Source: Monocercomonoides exilis
Lineage: Eukaryota; Preaxostyla; Oxymonadida; Polymastigidae
Assembly (NCBI GenBank): GCA_001643675.2
Contig: LSRY02000004.1
Location: 998,001 to 1,062,000 of the forward strand
Length of the DNA: 64,000 nt
Reading direction: 5' to 3'
Part shown: positions 35,416-46,461 of the stretch, in pieces
Layout of the letters: every line of letters starts with the position of its first letter
Numbering within the stretch: position 1 is the first letter of the stretch
The notes under the pieces: model-generated
What the model saw: only the letters and a program-made list of their open reading frames with translations
Told to the model about the DNA's origin: nothing
Database searches by the model: none
Program-made: the position numbers and the translations under genes

Positions 35416-36671
35416 ATATTTTTCAAAAAACTTTTTTTGATGCCATGAATGATTCATACTAAATTGTGAAGTTTGTGATGTCTAAGTTGAAATATTTTGT
35501 TTGCAATAATGAGATATACATATCCCAGATGAACTGGCTGACAAGAAAACAGATATTTTTTTTGAGACACAAGTGAAAAAAGAATGAGCGTGAATATCAA
35601 AAATAAATAGAGGTGTGGATAATTATTTTTTATTTCATTAATTTTTGTTAAAAAAAGATTTAATAAGGTGTTTAAAGTCAATCCGCATGCGTAATTTGAA
35701 AATAGACAGCTTTTGAAGCGAACCTGAAATGCTTGCAGAAGGCAGCAGATGAATTGCATGAAAAGGATTGAAGAAAAAAAATGAAAGAAATGAATAGAAA
35801 AGATTAAATTTGCAATGCTCATATCGCGAAACGAAAAGATGGAGTCGAAGTGATTGAAGTGAGAGAGCGAAATTGATGATAAGGCAGAAGGAGGAGTGCT
35901 GCGGAAGTTGAGAAGAAGAATGTAATTTTTCTGAACTTCAACGAAAAAAGAAAATTTGATGAAGAGAAATAAGATGAAAGAAAATTTGGGAAATGATTTT
36001 TTGAGAGATATATGAAGAAAAGTGGGAAAGGGGGAAGTGGACGAGATATAAAAGTGCGGAAGTTGATATGGAGTGCGTCTGTTAAGATGAAGGAGTAGCG
36101 GAAAAGACGATAACTATGAAAATAACGGCAACAACGACCTCGAAGAAGAAAAAGAGGAGGAGGATAAAGAAGAAGGAGAAAGTGTCAGCGCTTTTTGGCC
36201 TCTTTTTTTGCTTCTTTCAGTGACTCTGGTGGAGAAGCAAGTTTTTTCTGATGGGAGAATAGAAAAAGACCTGCCTTCAGAAAAGATCAGAGAAGCAGAT
36301 AAAACAAAGAACGATAGCAGTTTTATTCGGAAGTGCTCACACAATGTTGCACTTTCACTTCGCTTCCAACTCTTCAAGGCACCTGAAGGCACCTGAAGGA
36401 GAAGTGAATTTTCAAGGATAATTTAAGTTTCAGAGCAAAAACTATCTTCACAAAATGATGCATTTGAAGAAGCAGCAGCAAAAGAAGATGATGTTGGAAA
36501 AGCGAAACAAGCGTGTTGGACTCGAACATTGCAATAAGATTCATTGTTTCCATCACGAAAGAGAAGAATATTCTGCTTATTTGAACGTAGAAGAAAGCAA
36601 CAGCGAAACATCCAATTCTCATTCAGAATCTGCATTTTGTCGTAACATGTTAAAAGACTCTTGAACAAAAG
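35416..36671. other. interior of 10-kb element, left part
   Basis: Purine-rich. A plus-strand frame to TGA at ~36396 codes NNDLEEEKEEED, a hydrophobic stretch (WPLFLLLSVTLVE) and a charged tail, without Met upstream. A second frame (36455-36664) runs up to the inserted element B. Possibly one gene broken by the insertion; not recognised. Confidence 0.35.
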
Positions 36672-37338
36672 ATATGGTATATCAGCTATAGATCCATCTT
36701 GATTAGGTCAATCAATATTATCGATTTATGTGTATCTGATGGTTGTTATCATCTTGTATAATAAGTTGGAATAGGCAATGATAACAAGATGGAGATCGAG
36801 AGTTATTGCTAATATTCTTAGGGGTTTCTCATGATTAGATATTCAGTGATGTTCTATAAAGAAGGAGTTATTGATTGGTGTAATCGATGTGTATCTATAG
36901 CTGACATACCATATCTCCTAGGAGAAGAATTAGCTAAAGAATTAGCTGAAAGTGTTCAAGTTGGTGAATTAGTGGTGAAATTGTGTGAAAATTGGTGTTT
37001 TCGTTGATGAAATACATGTGTTGAACATGTGTTGAATGTGTTGATGTTACCGTTGGTGAAATCATCGGTATTATCGTTTGTGAAATCGTAAATAAAAATA
37101 ATTGATTTTGTTTTTTGTTTTATAGTAAATGGGTCGGAAGAAGATATACGCAACTGTGGAAGAAGCGAAAGCGGCTCAACAGAAACAAATTAAACAGTTT
37201 CAGGAAAAACGTAAAGAAGAAACTAAGTGTTACAACGAACATGTATCTGAAAAACAGAAGAAGTTGATTAAGATATTGAGGAGAAAGCTTATCGAAAGTG
37301 ATGAGCTGTTAGATGAGTTGATGGAAAAAGTTAATGGG
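36672..37338 (+). repeat. 667-bp terminal inverted repeat, left (element B)
   Basis: The terminal motif (36671-36695) recurs inverted inside the repeat at 36891-36915, so the outer ~245 bp are themselves an imperfect palindrome. A further inner pair is TGTTATCATCTTG and CAAGATGGAG-flanking ATGATAACAAGAT. Confidence 0.9.
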
Positions 37339-37341
37339 TAA
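37129..37341 (+). CDS. small basic element protein (70 aa), left copy of B
   Basis: Same protein as at 15551. Ends at TAA 37339, or at TGA 37375 if TAA is Gln. The sequence G|GTAAGT at 37338 and TTTCGCAG at 37374 would form a 37-bp intron; joining it puts the small protein in frame with the open stretch 37375-37684 and the primase, an alternative worth testing. Confidence 0.65.
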   Translation: MGRKKIYATVEEAKAAQQKQIKQFQEKRKEETKCYNEHVSEKQKKLIKILRRKLIESDELLDELMEKVNG

Positions 37342-37387
37342 GTTGAATGTGTTTATTTTTGGTTGATTTCGCAGTGAATTGTTTTGC

Positions 37388-37493
37388 CTGGACAGGTTAA
37401 GGTGGACAGGTGATGTGAGCGATGCTGCGGCGTGGAAATATTGGGTGAAATCTCCGTGCTGGAGAGAGGACAGGTGGACAGGACTGGACAGGA
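37388..37493 (+). promoter_or_regulatory. GGACAGG repeats with 30-bp box (left origin-like region)
   Basis: GGACAGG occurs five times (from 37390 to 37492), interleaved with the 30-bp box at 37434-37463. Mirrored, with different short repeats, at 40247-40312. Layout resembles iterons (inference). Confidence 0.45.
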
Positions 37494-37684
37494 TAAATTA
37501 TATTCTCCAAAATATGTGGACAAACGGGCAAACTGAGTAAAGTGGGCAAAATACATTTAATGTGAAAATTAACTGTTTCCCGTCAAAGTTCGACATCAAC
37601 CTCGACGTCATCTTCCCCGTAAATGCACGTTTCAAAAATAAATCTGTTTCAAAAAATCTTTGTTTTTTTTTTAATTTTTATAAA

Positions 37685-40133
37685 ATGACAAACCCCCAAA
37701 CAGACACTGGCAACGTGATCCAACAACTAATTGATTCAATTTCAACAGAACAGCAAACGCTGGGAGAACGAATGAAAGATCACCTTGTTGACTTGTTCGA
37801 CTACAAGAAATACTCTGACAAGAAGCAGGGCCAACGACACACTGGAAAAGCTGTCGATATCAGCAAATGTGAGGATTTTTGTGTCGTTGATGTTGATTTT
37901 AACAAATCCCTTCAAGCTGAACAAACGAAAACCATCAGGAATTCCATTCTCGAGTAACCCCCCCCCCCCCCCCCCCCCCCCCCGAAACGTCGGACTTGTA
38001 CAAACAGATCATGGTGGTTTTCACATTTATTGTGAGCTGTGTGGTTATCCCCTTAAATGTTTGTCACAAACCAAAGTGTTCACGAGTCCAGAGTACGATA
38101 TCGACATTTTTGCAGGCATTGGAGATCGAAAACAGAGGCTTGAAGTTCAAGCTGACTTTTCATACAGAGAGATGAAAGATGGCAAGAGAATCATCACCAA
38201 ATACATTCCCCTCAACAATTACAGACAGCTAACAGATCTTTCATCACTCGAGAGTGTTCTTGACGTTTTCGGTATTGATCTCAAAACAGAGAATACATCA
38301 GCGACAATGGCAGCTGAACCACACAATCTTCTCACACAAGATGGTGTCGTTGATTTGTCTCCAACTGTCGCTCTTGCTCTTGTTGATGGACTCAAAGATG
38401 TTGAAATACATAACGATACAGGTTCTCTGTCACTTGATTCTGAGTTAACTCTTTTACCGTTATTTGCAGCTCTCAACTCTCTCGTCAACATAAACGGTTT
38501 CGACGACCAATCGATAGATTTTCTTTACAATCAAATCAGAAAGACAGCTGCTCTAACAGCAAATGCAATCACTCACTTTGAAGAAAAACGAAACAGATAC
38601 AGAGATGACAAGTCACATCTATTTGTTCTACAAAAGATTGTCAAGAGATGGAATCCATCATTTTACAACGATGTGATCATTCCACTCCTCAGAAAAGAGA
38701 ATGAGCAAAAGGAAGAACCTCCACGAGAGATAACTGTTCATGAAATTGATCTCAACTCATCGTTCTCGTTCTCTGAAATCAGGGATAAAGCTTGTCGAAA
38801 ACAATACTCCTCACTGTCTGAAGTCGCCGAAGATCTCATAAAAGTTCTGAGGTTTGTTGAAGCAAGGATGGAATTTATTGTAAAAGAGTTTGACATTCAC
38901 TCCTCTTGTTATTCAATAACATTCAAGACAAAATCAGCAATGTACGAACTGTTCAAAACAATAAAACTGTGGCATGATGACAAAAAGACTCTCACAGTTG
39001 AGACAGCTTTCGAACAATACTCTCATGTTCTGTCGATCGATGGAGTGAAGTTCTTCTCAGATAACCCTCAAATATTCTCCCTGTTCCATGGGTTCAAATA
39101 CCAAATGGTAAACGAACAAAATGACGAAATCATCAAACCATTCCTCGATTTCACACGAGAAGTTATCGCCAATGACAACGATGAACTCTATCAATACATC
39201 CTCTGTTGGATTGCGTCAATTGTTCAAAATCCTGGTAAAAAAGCAGAAACATCACTTGTTCTCAAAGGTTTGCAAGGTATTGGAAAGAATGTCTGGACAA
39301 ATGAACTTGCTGAACTATTGGCAGGATATTCATGTTCAAATGTCACAGAGATTGCAGAACTGACAGGACAGTTCAACTCCATCGTCGAAGGGAAAATGCT
39401 CATTGTACTTAACGAATTGAAGAATGTTGGAGATGATCGAACAGCTAACTTCGATGCCTTGAAGAGTATAATCACAGATTCAACAATCAGAATCAATGAG
39501 AAGAATCAGCCAAGAAGAACAGCTGAGAATGTAGCTAATTTCATATTTGTGACAAATCACACATACCCGGTAAAGATTGAGATTGGTGACAGCAGATATG
39601 TTGTTTGTGATTGTGACTCAAAATATAAGAACAATCTCACATTCTACAAGGATTTCACTAACTCTTTCGATAATGAATTCTAAGAACAACTTCTCTGTTA
39701 TTTCATCAGCAAAGATCTCACCAATTTCAACACTAGAGCTTTTCCAACAACGGAAGCAAAGGAAGATATCATTGCAGCATCACTCTCTGTCATCGATGTA
39801 TTCTGTCAGGAGCATTACAACAAACTCAAAGAAGTGCGGGGATGTTCTGAAGCACTATGTTTCAGACCAGTTGAATACAAGAACGATCGCTCATTCCAAC
39901 TAGCAATTAAAGACAGATGTGAGAGAACACGAGTAGGTGGAAGAGGAAATCAAGTGTGGTGTTATAAACTCAAGCCAGAGTATGAACAACTCCTCAAACG
40001 ACGTGAAGATGAAGATGACATTGATTGTTCTGCGGAAATTAACTAAACACATTCGTTTATTTGGAATCATAAATACACAAACGATACAACTTGTGTGCCA
40101 CTGACGATTCCATGTGGCAATGTGGCAAAATGA
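37685..40133 (+). pseudogene. primase/SF3 helicase gene, copy B (C-tract frameshift)
   Basis: Same gene as 60505-62949 with almost no other change, but the C tract is 26 rather than 22 long, which puts the N-terminal 90 residues out of frame with the rest. TAA codons at 37955, 39681 and 40044 correspond to those of copy C. Either a slippage mutant, a sequencing artefact of the homopolymer, or a programmed slip. All primase and helicase motifs are otherwise present. Confidence 0.75.
37958..37983 (+). repeat. C26 homopolymer inside primase gene
   Basis: Twenty-six consecutive Cs; 22 in copy C. Encodes Pro between the DxD and sxH primase motifs. Confidence 0.9.
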
Positions 40134-40246
40134 TGATACAGTCGAAAATAAATAAAAACCCTCAAAATCATGACAAATTAGGGGTAAAATGCTCATGTTG
40201 GCAGAAATAGCATGTTGGCAGCTCTTTTCAGATGAAATTAAAAGAT

Positions 40247-40312
40247 CCGGACTACCGGACTACCGGACTACCGGACTACGCTTCCAGCACGGAGATTTTA
40301 CCCAATATTTCC
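40247..40312 (-). promoter_or_regulatory. CCGGACTA x4 and inverted 30-bp box (right origin-like region)
   Basis: Four perfect tandem CCGGACTA units (40247-40278) are followed by the inverted 30-bp box (40283-40312, one mismatch to the left copy). It lies between the primase-helicase end and the right small gene. Confidence 0.5.
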
Positions 40313-40570
40313 CTTCCCCAAGCATCTCGATACTGCCACAATTTGGTATCCGGTCTGCCGGTTGACACTTTTTCAAGCTAAATACACCAAAATAAACCAC
40401 AAATCAAGTGAAAAACATCGATGTGGCAATCCACCATAATGCCATTTGTTCAAAAAATATAGGTGTTGACAATCAACTATAATGTTATCTTGACTACTGT
40501 TTGATACAATCTACGATACAACGAACGTGTGTAGTCTGTTATATTTCGTCAATTAACACATTTTACTCAA

Positions 40571-40801
40571 TCATCCCGGTGCAGGCAAATAACCATTAAC
40601 TTTTTCCATCAACTCATCTAACAGCTCATCACTTTCGATAAGCTTTCTCCTCAATATCTTAATCAACTTCTTCTGTTTTTCAGATACATGTTCGTTGTAA
40701 CACTTAGTTTCTTCTTTACGTTTTTCCTGAAACTGTTTAATTTGTTTCTGTTGAGCCGCTTTCGCTTCTTCCACAGTTGCGTATATCTTCTTCCGACCCA
40801 T
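40571..40801 (-). CDS. small basic element protein (76 aa), right copy of B
   Basis: Same first 70 residues as the left copy, then YLPAPG and a TGA stop. Inside the right inverted repeat, convergent with the helicase gene. Confidence 0.7.
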   Translation of the reverse strand: MGRKKIYATVEEAKAAQQKQIKQFQEKRKEETKCYNEHVSEKQKKLIKILRRKLIESDELLDELMEKVNGYLPAPG

Positions 40802-41258
40802 TTACTATAAAACAAAAAACAAAATCAATTATTTTTATTTACGATTTCACAAACGATAATACCGATGATTTCACCAACGGTAACATCAACACATTCAACA
40901 CATGTTCAACACATGTATTTCATCAACGAAAACACCAATTTTCACACAATTTCACCACTAATTCACCAACTTGAACACTTTCAGCTAATTCTTTAGCTAA
41001 TTCTTCTCCTAGGAGATATGGTATGTCAGCTATAGATACACATCGATTACACCAATCAATAACTCCTTCTTTATAGAACATCACTGAATATCTAATCATG
41101 AGAAACCCCTAAGAATATTAGCAATAACTCTCGATCTCCATCTTGTTATCATTGCCTATTCCAACTTATTATACAAGATGATAACAACCATCAGATACAC
41201 ATAAATCGATAATATTGATTGACCTAATCAAGATGGATTTAGAGCTGATATACCATAT
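40592..41258 (-). repeat. 667-bp terminal inverted repeat, right (element B)
   Basis: Reverse complement of 36672-37338; a few differences near the outer end (GGATTTAGAGCTG against GATCTATAGCTG). Confidence 0.9.
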
Positions 41259-41998
41259 ATATTGAACATCCTGCTCCAACGACTTGCTTTTAACTCATAT
41301 TTCTTCTTCTTTTCATTCTTCTTCCTCTTGTTCTCCTTTTTCACAACATACAAATTCACATTAGTATCTGCATCAGCACGCCCAGTTCTTCAAGACACAC
41401 TCGAAGACAACTGATCTGTGGGGAAACAGCAGACACTGTCGTAGACTGTTCATCAACAACCCTTCATCCTGCAGAACTTTCTGTTCCACGACCACCTTCC
41501 TGTTTCTGAACTGCAAGCAGTTGGAAGAGTTGAATGGAAGCCCAATTTTGAAGTTTGAAAGGAGGAATGCGATTGGAAGGGAGAGCAAAGGCTGTGGTTG
41601 ATGCCATCATGATGACGACAACAATGCTGATCATAGTGAAGAGTTGGACGGAATAAAAGAAATGGATATTTCATACAATGATAATGAGAGATTAGAAGAT
41701 GCTGACGCGCTTCGTGAAGATGATGATGAATCTGGTGATCTGCATCTACCTCCGTCTGGATAGCAAACACGCTATCCGCACAAACAAAAAAATATAGCCG
41801 CTCAAGTCTTCGTCGTTATCAACAACACTATAGCTGTCACCATCACAACCATAACCGAGTAAATTCATCTGCCTCTTTATCCTTCAATCTCTTCCAGCTC
41901 ATCTTCCACTCTTTCTGCAGGAAACAGGAGCACCATCCCCGCACTCATTGCAGCATGCATCTTTAGGATCCCTTTTTGTAAGGACATACGGGTTAACC
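41259..41998. other. interior of 10-kb element after element B
   Basis: Mixed composition, less AT-rich. Short frames in several directions; no domain recognised. Frames broken by the element B insertion may continue here. Confidence 0.3.
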
Positions 41999-42652
41999 AT
42001 GCACAGTGACTGTCAAAAGCATCTTTTGCAGCAGCAGAAGAGTTCAGAAGCTGAGGAGAGAAGGAGACAATTTGCAATTCAGTTGATCCAGAAGCTAATG
42101 TTTGTGCCTCGTGCGGACGAGGGATTGGCTGCTGAGGAAGGGCTGGCTGTGGAAGACCAGATAACTGGGCAGTCAGCACAGCAGCAGCAGAACAGGATGT
42201 CGTAGATGCAGCAAAAGAGTGTGCCTAACCAGAGTGAGCAGTTTTCACTGTGCGAATACAACATTGATGACAGTCTGGTTCAAATAAGCGAAGAAGAGGC
42301 TGTGGGACTGCAAAATGGAAGCATTCAGCAGAAGATTGACGCAATGAAAAAGCATCCACTCAACAAAAACACAGAAGTCAATCCTTCGCAGTTCATGTTC
42401 CATATTTACGAACAGCCGGCGAATCTCCTACTTCATTTGCTGTGTGCGAGCTGTTTGACTAAAAAAGAAAAAGATGAAGAAGAAAATGATGGGGAGGATG
42501 AAGAAGCAAACGATGATTATGAAGAGGAATTGAAAGAAAAAGAGAAAGATGGTTCAAAGAAAATTAATGGTAAAACAACGAAATCTGCACAAAAGAGGAG
42601 ACATGAAGAAAAAAAATACTATATGGTCCATTTCCTCTCACAACGATAGTGA
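41999..42652 (+). CDS. hypothetical Gln/Glu-rich protein
   Basis: From the first in-frame ATG; TAG at 42203 and 42647 would be Gln and TGA at 42650 the stop (217 aa). A Gln-rich helix-like N-terminal half (QKHLLQQQKSSEAEERRRQF) is followed by CEYNIDDSLVQISEEEA, an FMFHIYEQPANLLLHLLC segment and a Glu/Asp/Lys-rich tail. The frame may extend further upstream without a Met. Not recognised. Confidence 0.4.
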
Positions 42653-42950
42653 TAATGAATCAGAACTCAGCTTTGGATCAGTCAAGATCAAAAATGGAGA
42701 AAACGGTAGCAACAACAACCAAAACTTCTTAAGAACAACGAAGACGAAGCAGAAGATGAGCAGACAGCCATTGTCATCCGTACTTCGTTTGTCTCACTGC
42801 TGCTTTCATTTCATTCTCTTTTTTGTTTTTTTCGCTTCCATATTTCATCCATTTTCTTTTTGCTTCTTCCTGTTCTGTTCGACCAGGGGTATGCTCTTCT
42901 GTCACAACTGCTGGTCTCTTTTGTGCAGCTGAAGGAGTTAATCTGCCTCC

Positions 42951-43390
42951 TCAGTCATGTCGATTCAGCTGACGCGCTCTAAAAGTTTCTCTCTCCAAGC
43001 GAACACGTTGTGCTTGCTCTGCTGAAGAGGCTGGTATCATCATTGGTTGATGAAGAATAAGAGGAGAAGAGGAGAGTGAGGGCAGATGAGTTCGCAGATA
43101 AGGATAGAGTTGAGAAGGAGAAGGAGAAGGAGGAGGATTAAAAATAGGAAGAAAAGAAGAAGAAGAAGAAGAAGAAGAAAATGATGATGATAACGAAGAT
43201 GATGATGAAGTGAAAGTTGAAAGAGTTTTCCTTCTTTCATTTCTGAGAGCAGAATAATATGTCTTGTGAGTTGATGTATTGCCTGATGGATATCTTCTTT
43301 TATCATCTTCATACCCATCATTATCATAATCATCTCCTTTTTCATTTAAACCTTCTTTTTAATCTTGACATCTTTTTTTTTTTTTGCTTT
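42951..43390 (-). CDS. hypothetical Ser-rich protein fragment
   Basis: Minus-strand frame ending in TGA (42953-42951): EKGDDYDNDGYEDDKRRYPS, THKTYYSALRNERRKTLSTF, a poly-Ser run, Pro/Ser repeats and EQAQRVRLERETFRARQL. Its 5' half lies in the palindrome arm and is duplicated inverted at 43605-43838. Not recognised. Confidence 0.35.
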
Positions 43391-43838
43391 CACCTCTGCC
43401 TCTCTTTTCATCTCCTTTTTCTCTCTCTTTTCTCTTCCTTCAGCTCTTCTATCATCATTTTCACACAACTTTCATTTGAAAATTGGACAAGCGGTTTCAA
43501 GGCAGGCGAGTTGAGGAATTTCCTGCAGCAGATTAGATGGAGCGATGGAGAAGGCGAAGAAAAGAGAGAGAAAAAGGAGATGAAAAGAGAGGCAGAGGTG
43601 AAAGCAAAAAAAAAAAAAAGATGTCAAGATTAAAAAGAAGGTTTAAATGAAAAAGGAGATGATTATGATAATGATGGGTATGAAGATGATAAAAGAAGAT
43701 ATCCATCAGGCAATACATCAACTCACAAGACATATTATTCTGCTCTCAGAAATGAAAGAAGGAAAACTCTTTCAACTTTCACTTCATCATCATCTTCGTT
43801 ATCATCATCATTTTCTTCTTCTTCTTCTTCTTCTTTCT
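43152..43838. repeat. long palindrome, ~285-bp arms with ~115-bp loop
   Basis: 43152-43436 is the reverse complement of 43552-43838 with few differences (one base in the A/T run, 13 against 14). Both arms carry the same coding-looking stretch, so it is an inverted gene-fragment duplication rather than an ordinary MITE. Confidence 0.8.
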
Positions 43839-44745
43839 TGCCTTTACAGCGCAATCAGACCAAGCTGTTTTCTCTGTGCTCTTTTCCTGCTCTGCTTCTG
43901 TCCATTTTCTCTTGATGTGTAGCAGAAAAAGCAGCAGCGCTTATCCCCTTGTCTTCTGTTATTCATCGTCTGTCTGTGCGGCAGAAGATTTCTTTGTCTT
44001 CTTCTTTTTCACTCTTCCACTACGCAGCTTCTTTGTGGATAAGGCTCATTCATTACGACCTGCCTCTGTCTCCGATATTCGGAAAGAAAAAAGAGGAAGC
44101 TTTGTTCATCTTCAAATATTCCTCTAATTTCAATCGTCAATTTGCATTTCTTCAATAATATTCATCCAATTTTCTTTTTCACTTCAGTTTCAATTTATAA
44201 CTTCATATTCTGCATTTTAAACAATATTGTTTCGCTTTATCAATTATTTGAAGGATATCTTCTTCAACTTAATCATTTATTTTTCGCTGTCTCATCTGCA
44301 ATGTTGATTTATTCTTTTCGAAATCCAATATTTATTTTGTAAATCACATCTTTTCCATTCGCATCTAATATTTCCTTTGGCTCTTTCCTCTATTTGTCAT
44401 TTTCTTTTCATCATCAACCTTCTTCCATAACCCTTCTCAAAAGCCGTATTTCCTCATCTCATATGTTCGAATAGGCTGAGAACATTTGCAAAAAGATCCT
44501 GATGTTATGAAAATTAAAATGATTGAAAAACAAAAATACACACCTCTAATTATTATTTCCCTTGGAAATATTTATTCTTCTTTCGCTGATTTTTCTGGAA
44601 AATTACGATACTTCGAATAGATAAGTTTTTAACTTCACTTTCTCTTTATGTATCATTTGCAATGCCAGTAATTCCCAAGAACTACAAAAATCGCTCAAAA
44701 TCGAATATTCCTATTTTATAACATTAATGATATTGTATAAAAAAA
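43839..44745. other. interior of 10-kb element, right part
   Basis: Pyrimidine-rich to AT-rich. Short frames without domains. Confidence 0.35.
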
Positions 44746-45128
44746 AACACAAAATAATAAGCCTCACTATTTCGCTTCTAAATTTTATAAATCAATCAAT
44801 CATTTATTTTCAGATAATCGTTAATTCGAATCATTAAAAAAGTAATATCATTTTATCATACACAAATAATATTCTTTCATAATCAATAACTGGACTTGTA
44901 GGAGGTCGTGATATCAAATAAATAAAATATTAATAATAACTCAATAAATTAATGTAATAATGGAATTTTTTTGTATTTTCTCAAGGCAACTTGGTTTTCA
45001 AAAATTCACTCAAGATTCTTTTTCTATTCATTTATAAACATGTATTTTTGCCTTTTTCATTTCATACCACAATTATGAAAAAAAAGATCATTCTTCGAAC
45101 AAAGTTACGATATGAAAAATAATCGCCA
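44746..45128 (-). repeat. 383-bp inverted repeat, right
   Basis: Pairs with 35033-35415. Confidence 0.85.
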
Positions 45129-45804
45129 ATATTGTTTTTCATCAATTACCATTCGAACACACAATTTATCTATCTTCACATTAAAAACAATATACATAAA
45201 GTTATATCCATAAATTGATCAATAAATTATAGGTTTATCAAACTGAAATCACAGATATTGCATAAAATATCGGACATCGCACAAAATACCGGACAAGATC
45301 GTTTTCTCAATAACAAGTCAAAGAGAAAATCAGATTATATTCCTCAAAAGATATCTAAACAATACAAACTCATTTGGCATAACAGACTTTCATTATCGTG
45401 CAGACTGAATAGTTAAGAAATAATTTTCGAAATCTCGTAAAAAAACTCGAACCTGCTTCTTTTTGATTTTGAAGATAATTTTTTTTGAAAAATACTCTAT
45501 CAACAGAAAAATGCAAGTCTGATATACCAAATGGGGGAAAATACAGACTTTCAAGCATTCTTTGCACAAGGCATTGAAAAATTGCTTCACTCATAACTTT
45601 ATTTCACTTTCTCAGATTTCAAAACAAATTCGATTTTCATATCCGAAAACAGGCATCGTTAAAATCAATACATAAAATTTTCCAACATTTCACGAATGTC
45701 ATAAAATGGACCCATCTTTAATGTGTTTTTTGACCTAAAAAGTCACGAAAAGTGCATGATTTTTGCAATGAAAATGCCTGAAGTCAAATATTTTTTCACA
45801 TATA
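45129..45804. other. AT-rich spacer
   Basis: Only a 74-codon minus-strand frame without recognisable features. Confidence 0.35.
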
Positions 45805-46043
45805 TGTATATTTTTTGAAAACTTCATTTTGTTTAATTTCCAAATAAAATTTAAATTTCAAATTTTCAACAATTTTCTGTTCCCACTCACGAAACTTCAT
45901 AAAAATGGAAACAAAACCAAAACAATGATATTATTTCCATTATTGTGAAGTTTCATGAGAGAGAACAGAAAATTGATTGAAATCTGACATTTTCATTTTA
46001 TCTGAAAATTAAACAAAAGGAACTTTTCAAAAAAATTTTGACA
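45805..46043 (+). mobile_element. MITE family 2, copy 2
   Basis: Right end AACTTTTCAAAAAAATTTTG and interior match the other copies; the left end is diverged (TGTATATTTTTTGAAAAC). Confidence 0.65.
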
Positions 46044-46084
46044 TGTATTTGAAAAATCTTCATTAAAACGCATTTTTCACTTGC

Positions 46085-46353
46085 GAAATTAATTTTTTTC
46101 GTTAATACACATTATTTTAACTTTTTTGAGCACATATTTGAAAAAGCGAAAAATAGAAATTTTAGATCAAAAAATCGAGTTTTGAATGAAAAAATAACCC
46201 ATAATAATATAAAATGTGATTATATATATTTAGCCCTGTGATTATATGCGATGAAAAATGAATGAAAAATAGGCCAAAAATGTCGATGCATCGAAAAATG
46301 TGACAATATACGAATGTGATTAAATTCGACGTGATTATGTCCTGTTTTGACTG
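46085..46353 (+). mobile_element. MITE family 3, right half
   Basis: Matches the right ~270 bp of the full copy at 53478-53927, including CCCTGTGATTATATGCGA and the end TTTTGACTG, followed by TA. The left half is missing. Confidence 0.7.
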
Positions 46354-46461
46354 TATTTAATATTATTATTAAAGTCACTAGTTATATTATTTCAGCACTA
46401 ATGGATTATTAAAATTAATATATAAATAAATTGGATTTAAGATCATTACCATAATTAAAAA

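Larger units (their letters stand above)
36672..41258 (+). mobile_element. primase-helicase element, copy B (complete ends)
   Basis: 4587 bp. 667-bp terminal inverted repeats (36672-37338, 40592-41258; x pairs with 77930-x, no gap), each with one gene for a small basic protein, around a single primase/SF3-helicase gene. Ends begin ATATGGTATATCAGCT. Only 0.4% of the sequence, by eye, differs from copy C. No transposase, integrase, protein-primed polymerase, protease or capsid gene was found in it. Flanks: TTGAACA occurs close to both ends (36661-36667 and 41261-41267), a possible but not exact target duplication. Confidence 0.85.
35033..45128 (+). mobile_element. 10.1-kb element with 383-bp inverted ends, host of element B
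   Basis: Bounded by long inverted repeats (35033-35415 and 44746-45128) that pair without a length change. The outermost bases (GGGTGATAGTTTTTC) resemble the ends of MITE family 1, and the 4-bp flanks are ACAT and ATAT. The interior holds Glu- and Ser-rich frames and the nested primase-helicase element. No transposase recognised. Confidence 0.5.

Noticed and set aside
36956-37153. Conserved 65-aa frame antisense to the element leader (also 15378, 40777, 59776, 63593)
   Set aside because: Conserved only because the whole terminal repeat is conserved; overlaps the start of the small basic gene and shows no domain.
36672-41258. Maverick/Polinton, virophage or related viral element
   Set aside because: No PolB, retroviral-type integrase, capsid, protease or packaging ATPase is visible; only the primase-helicase is shared in type.
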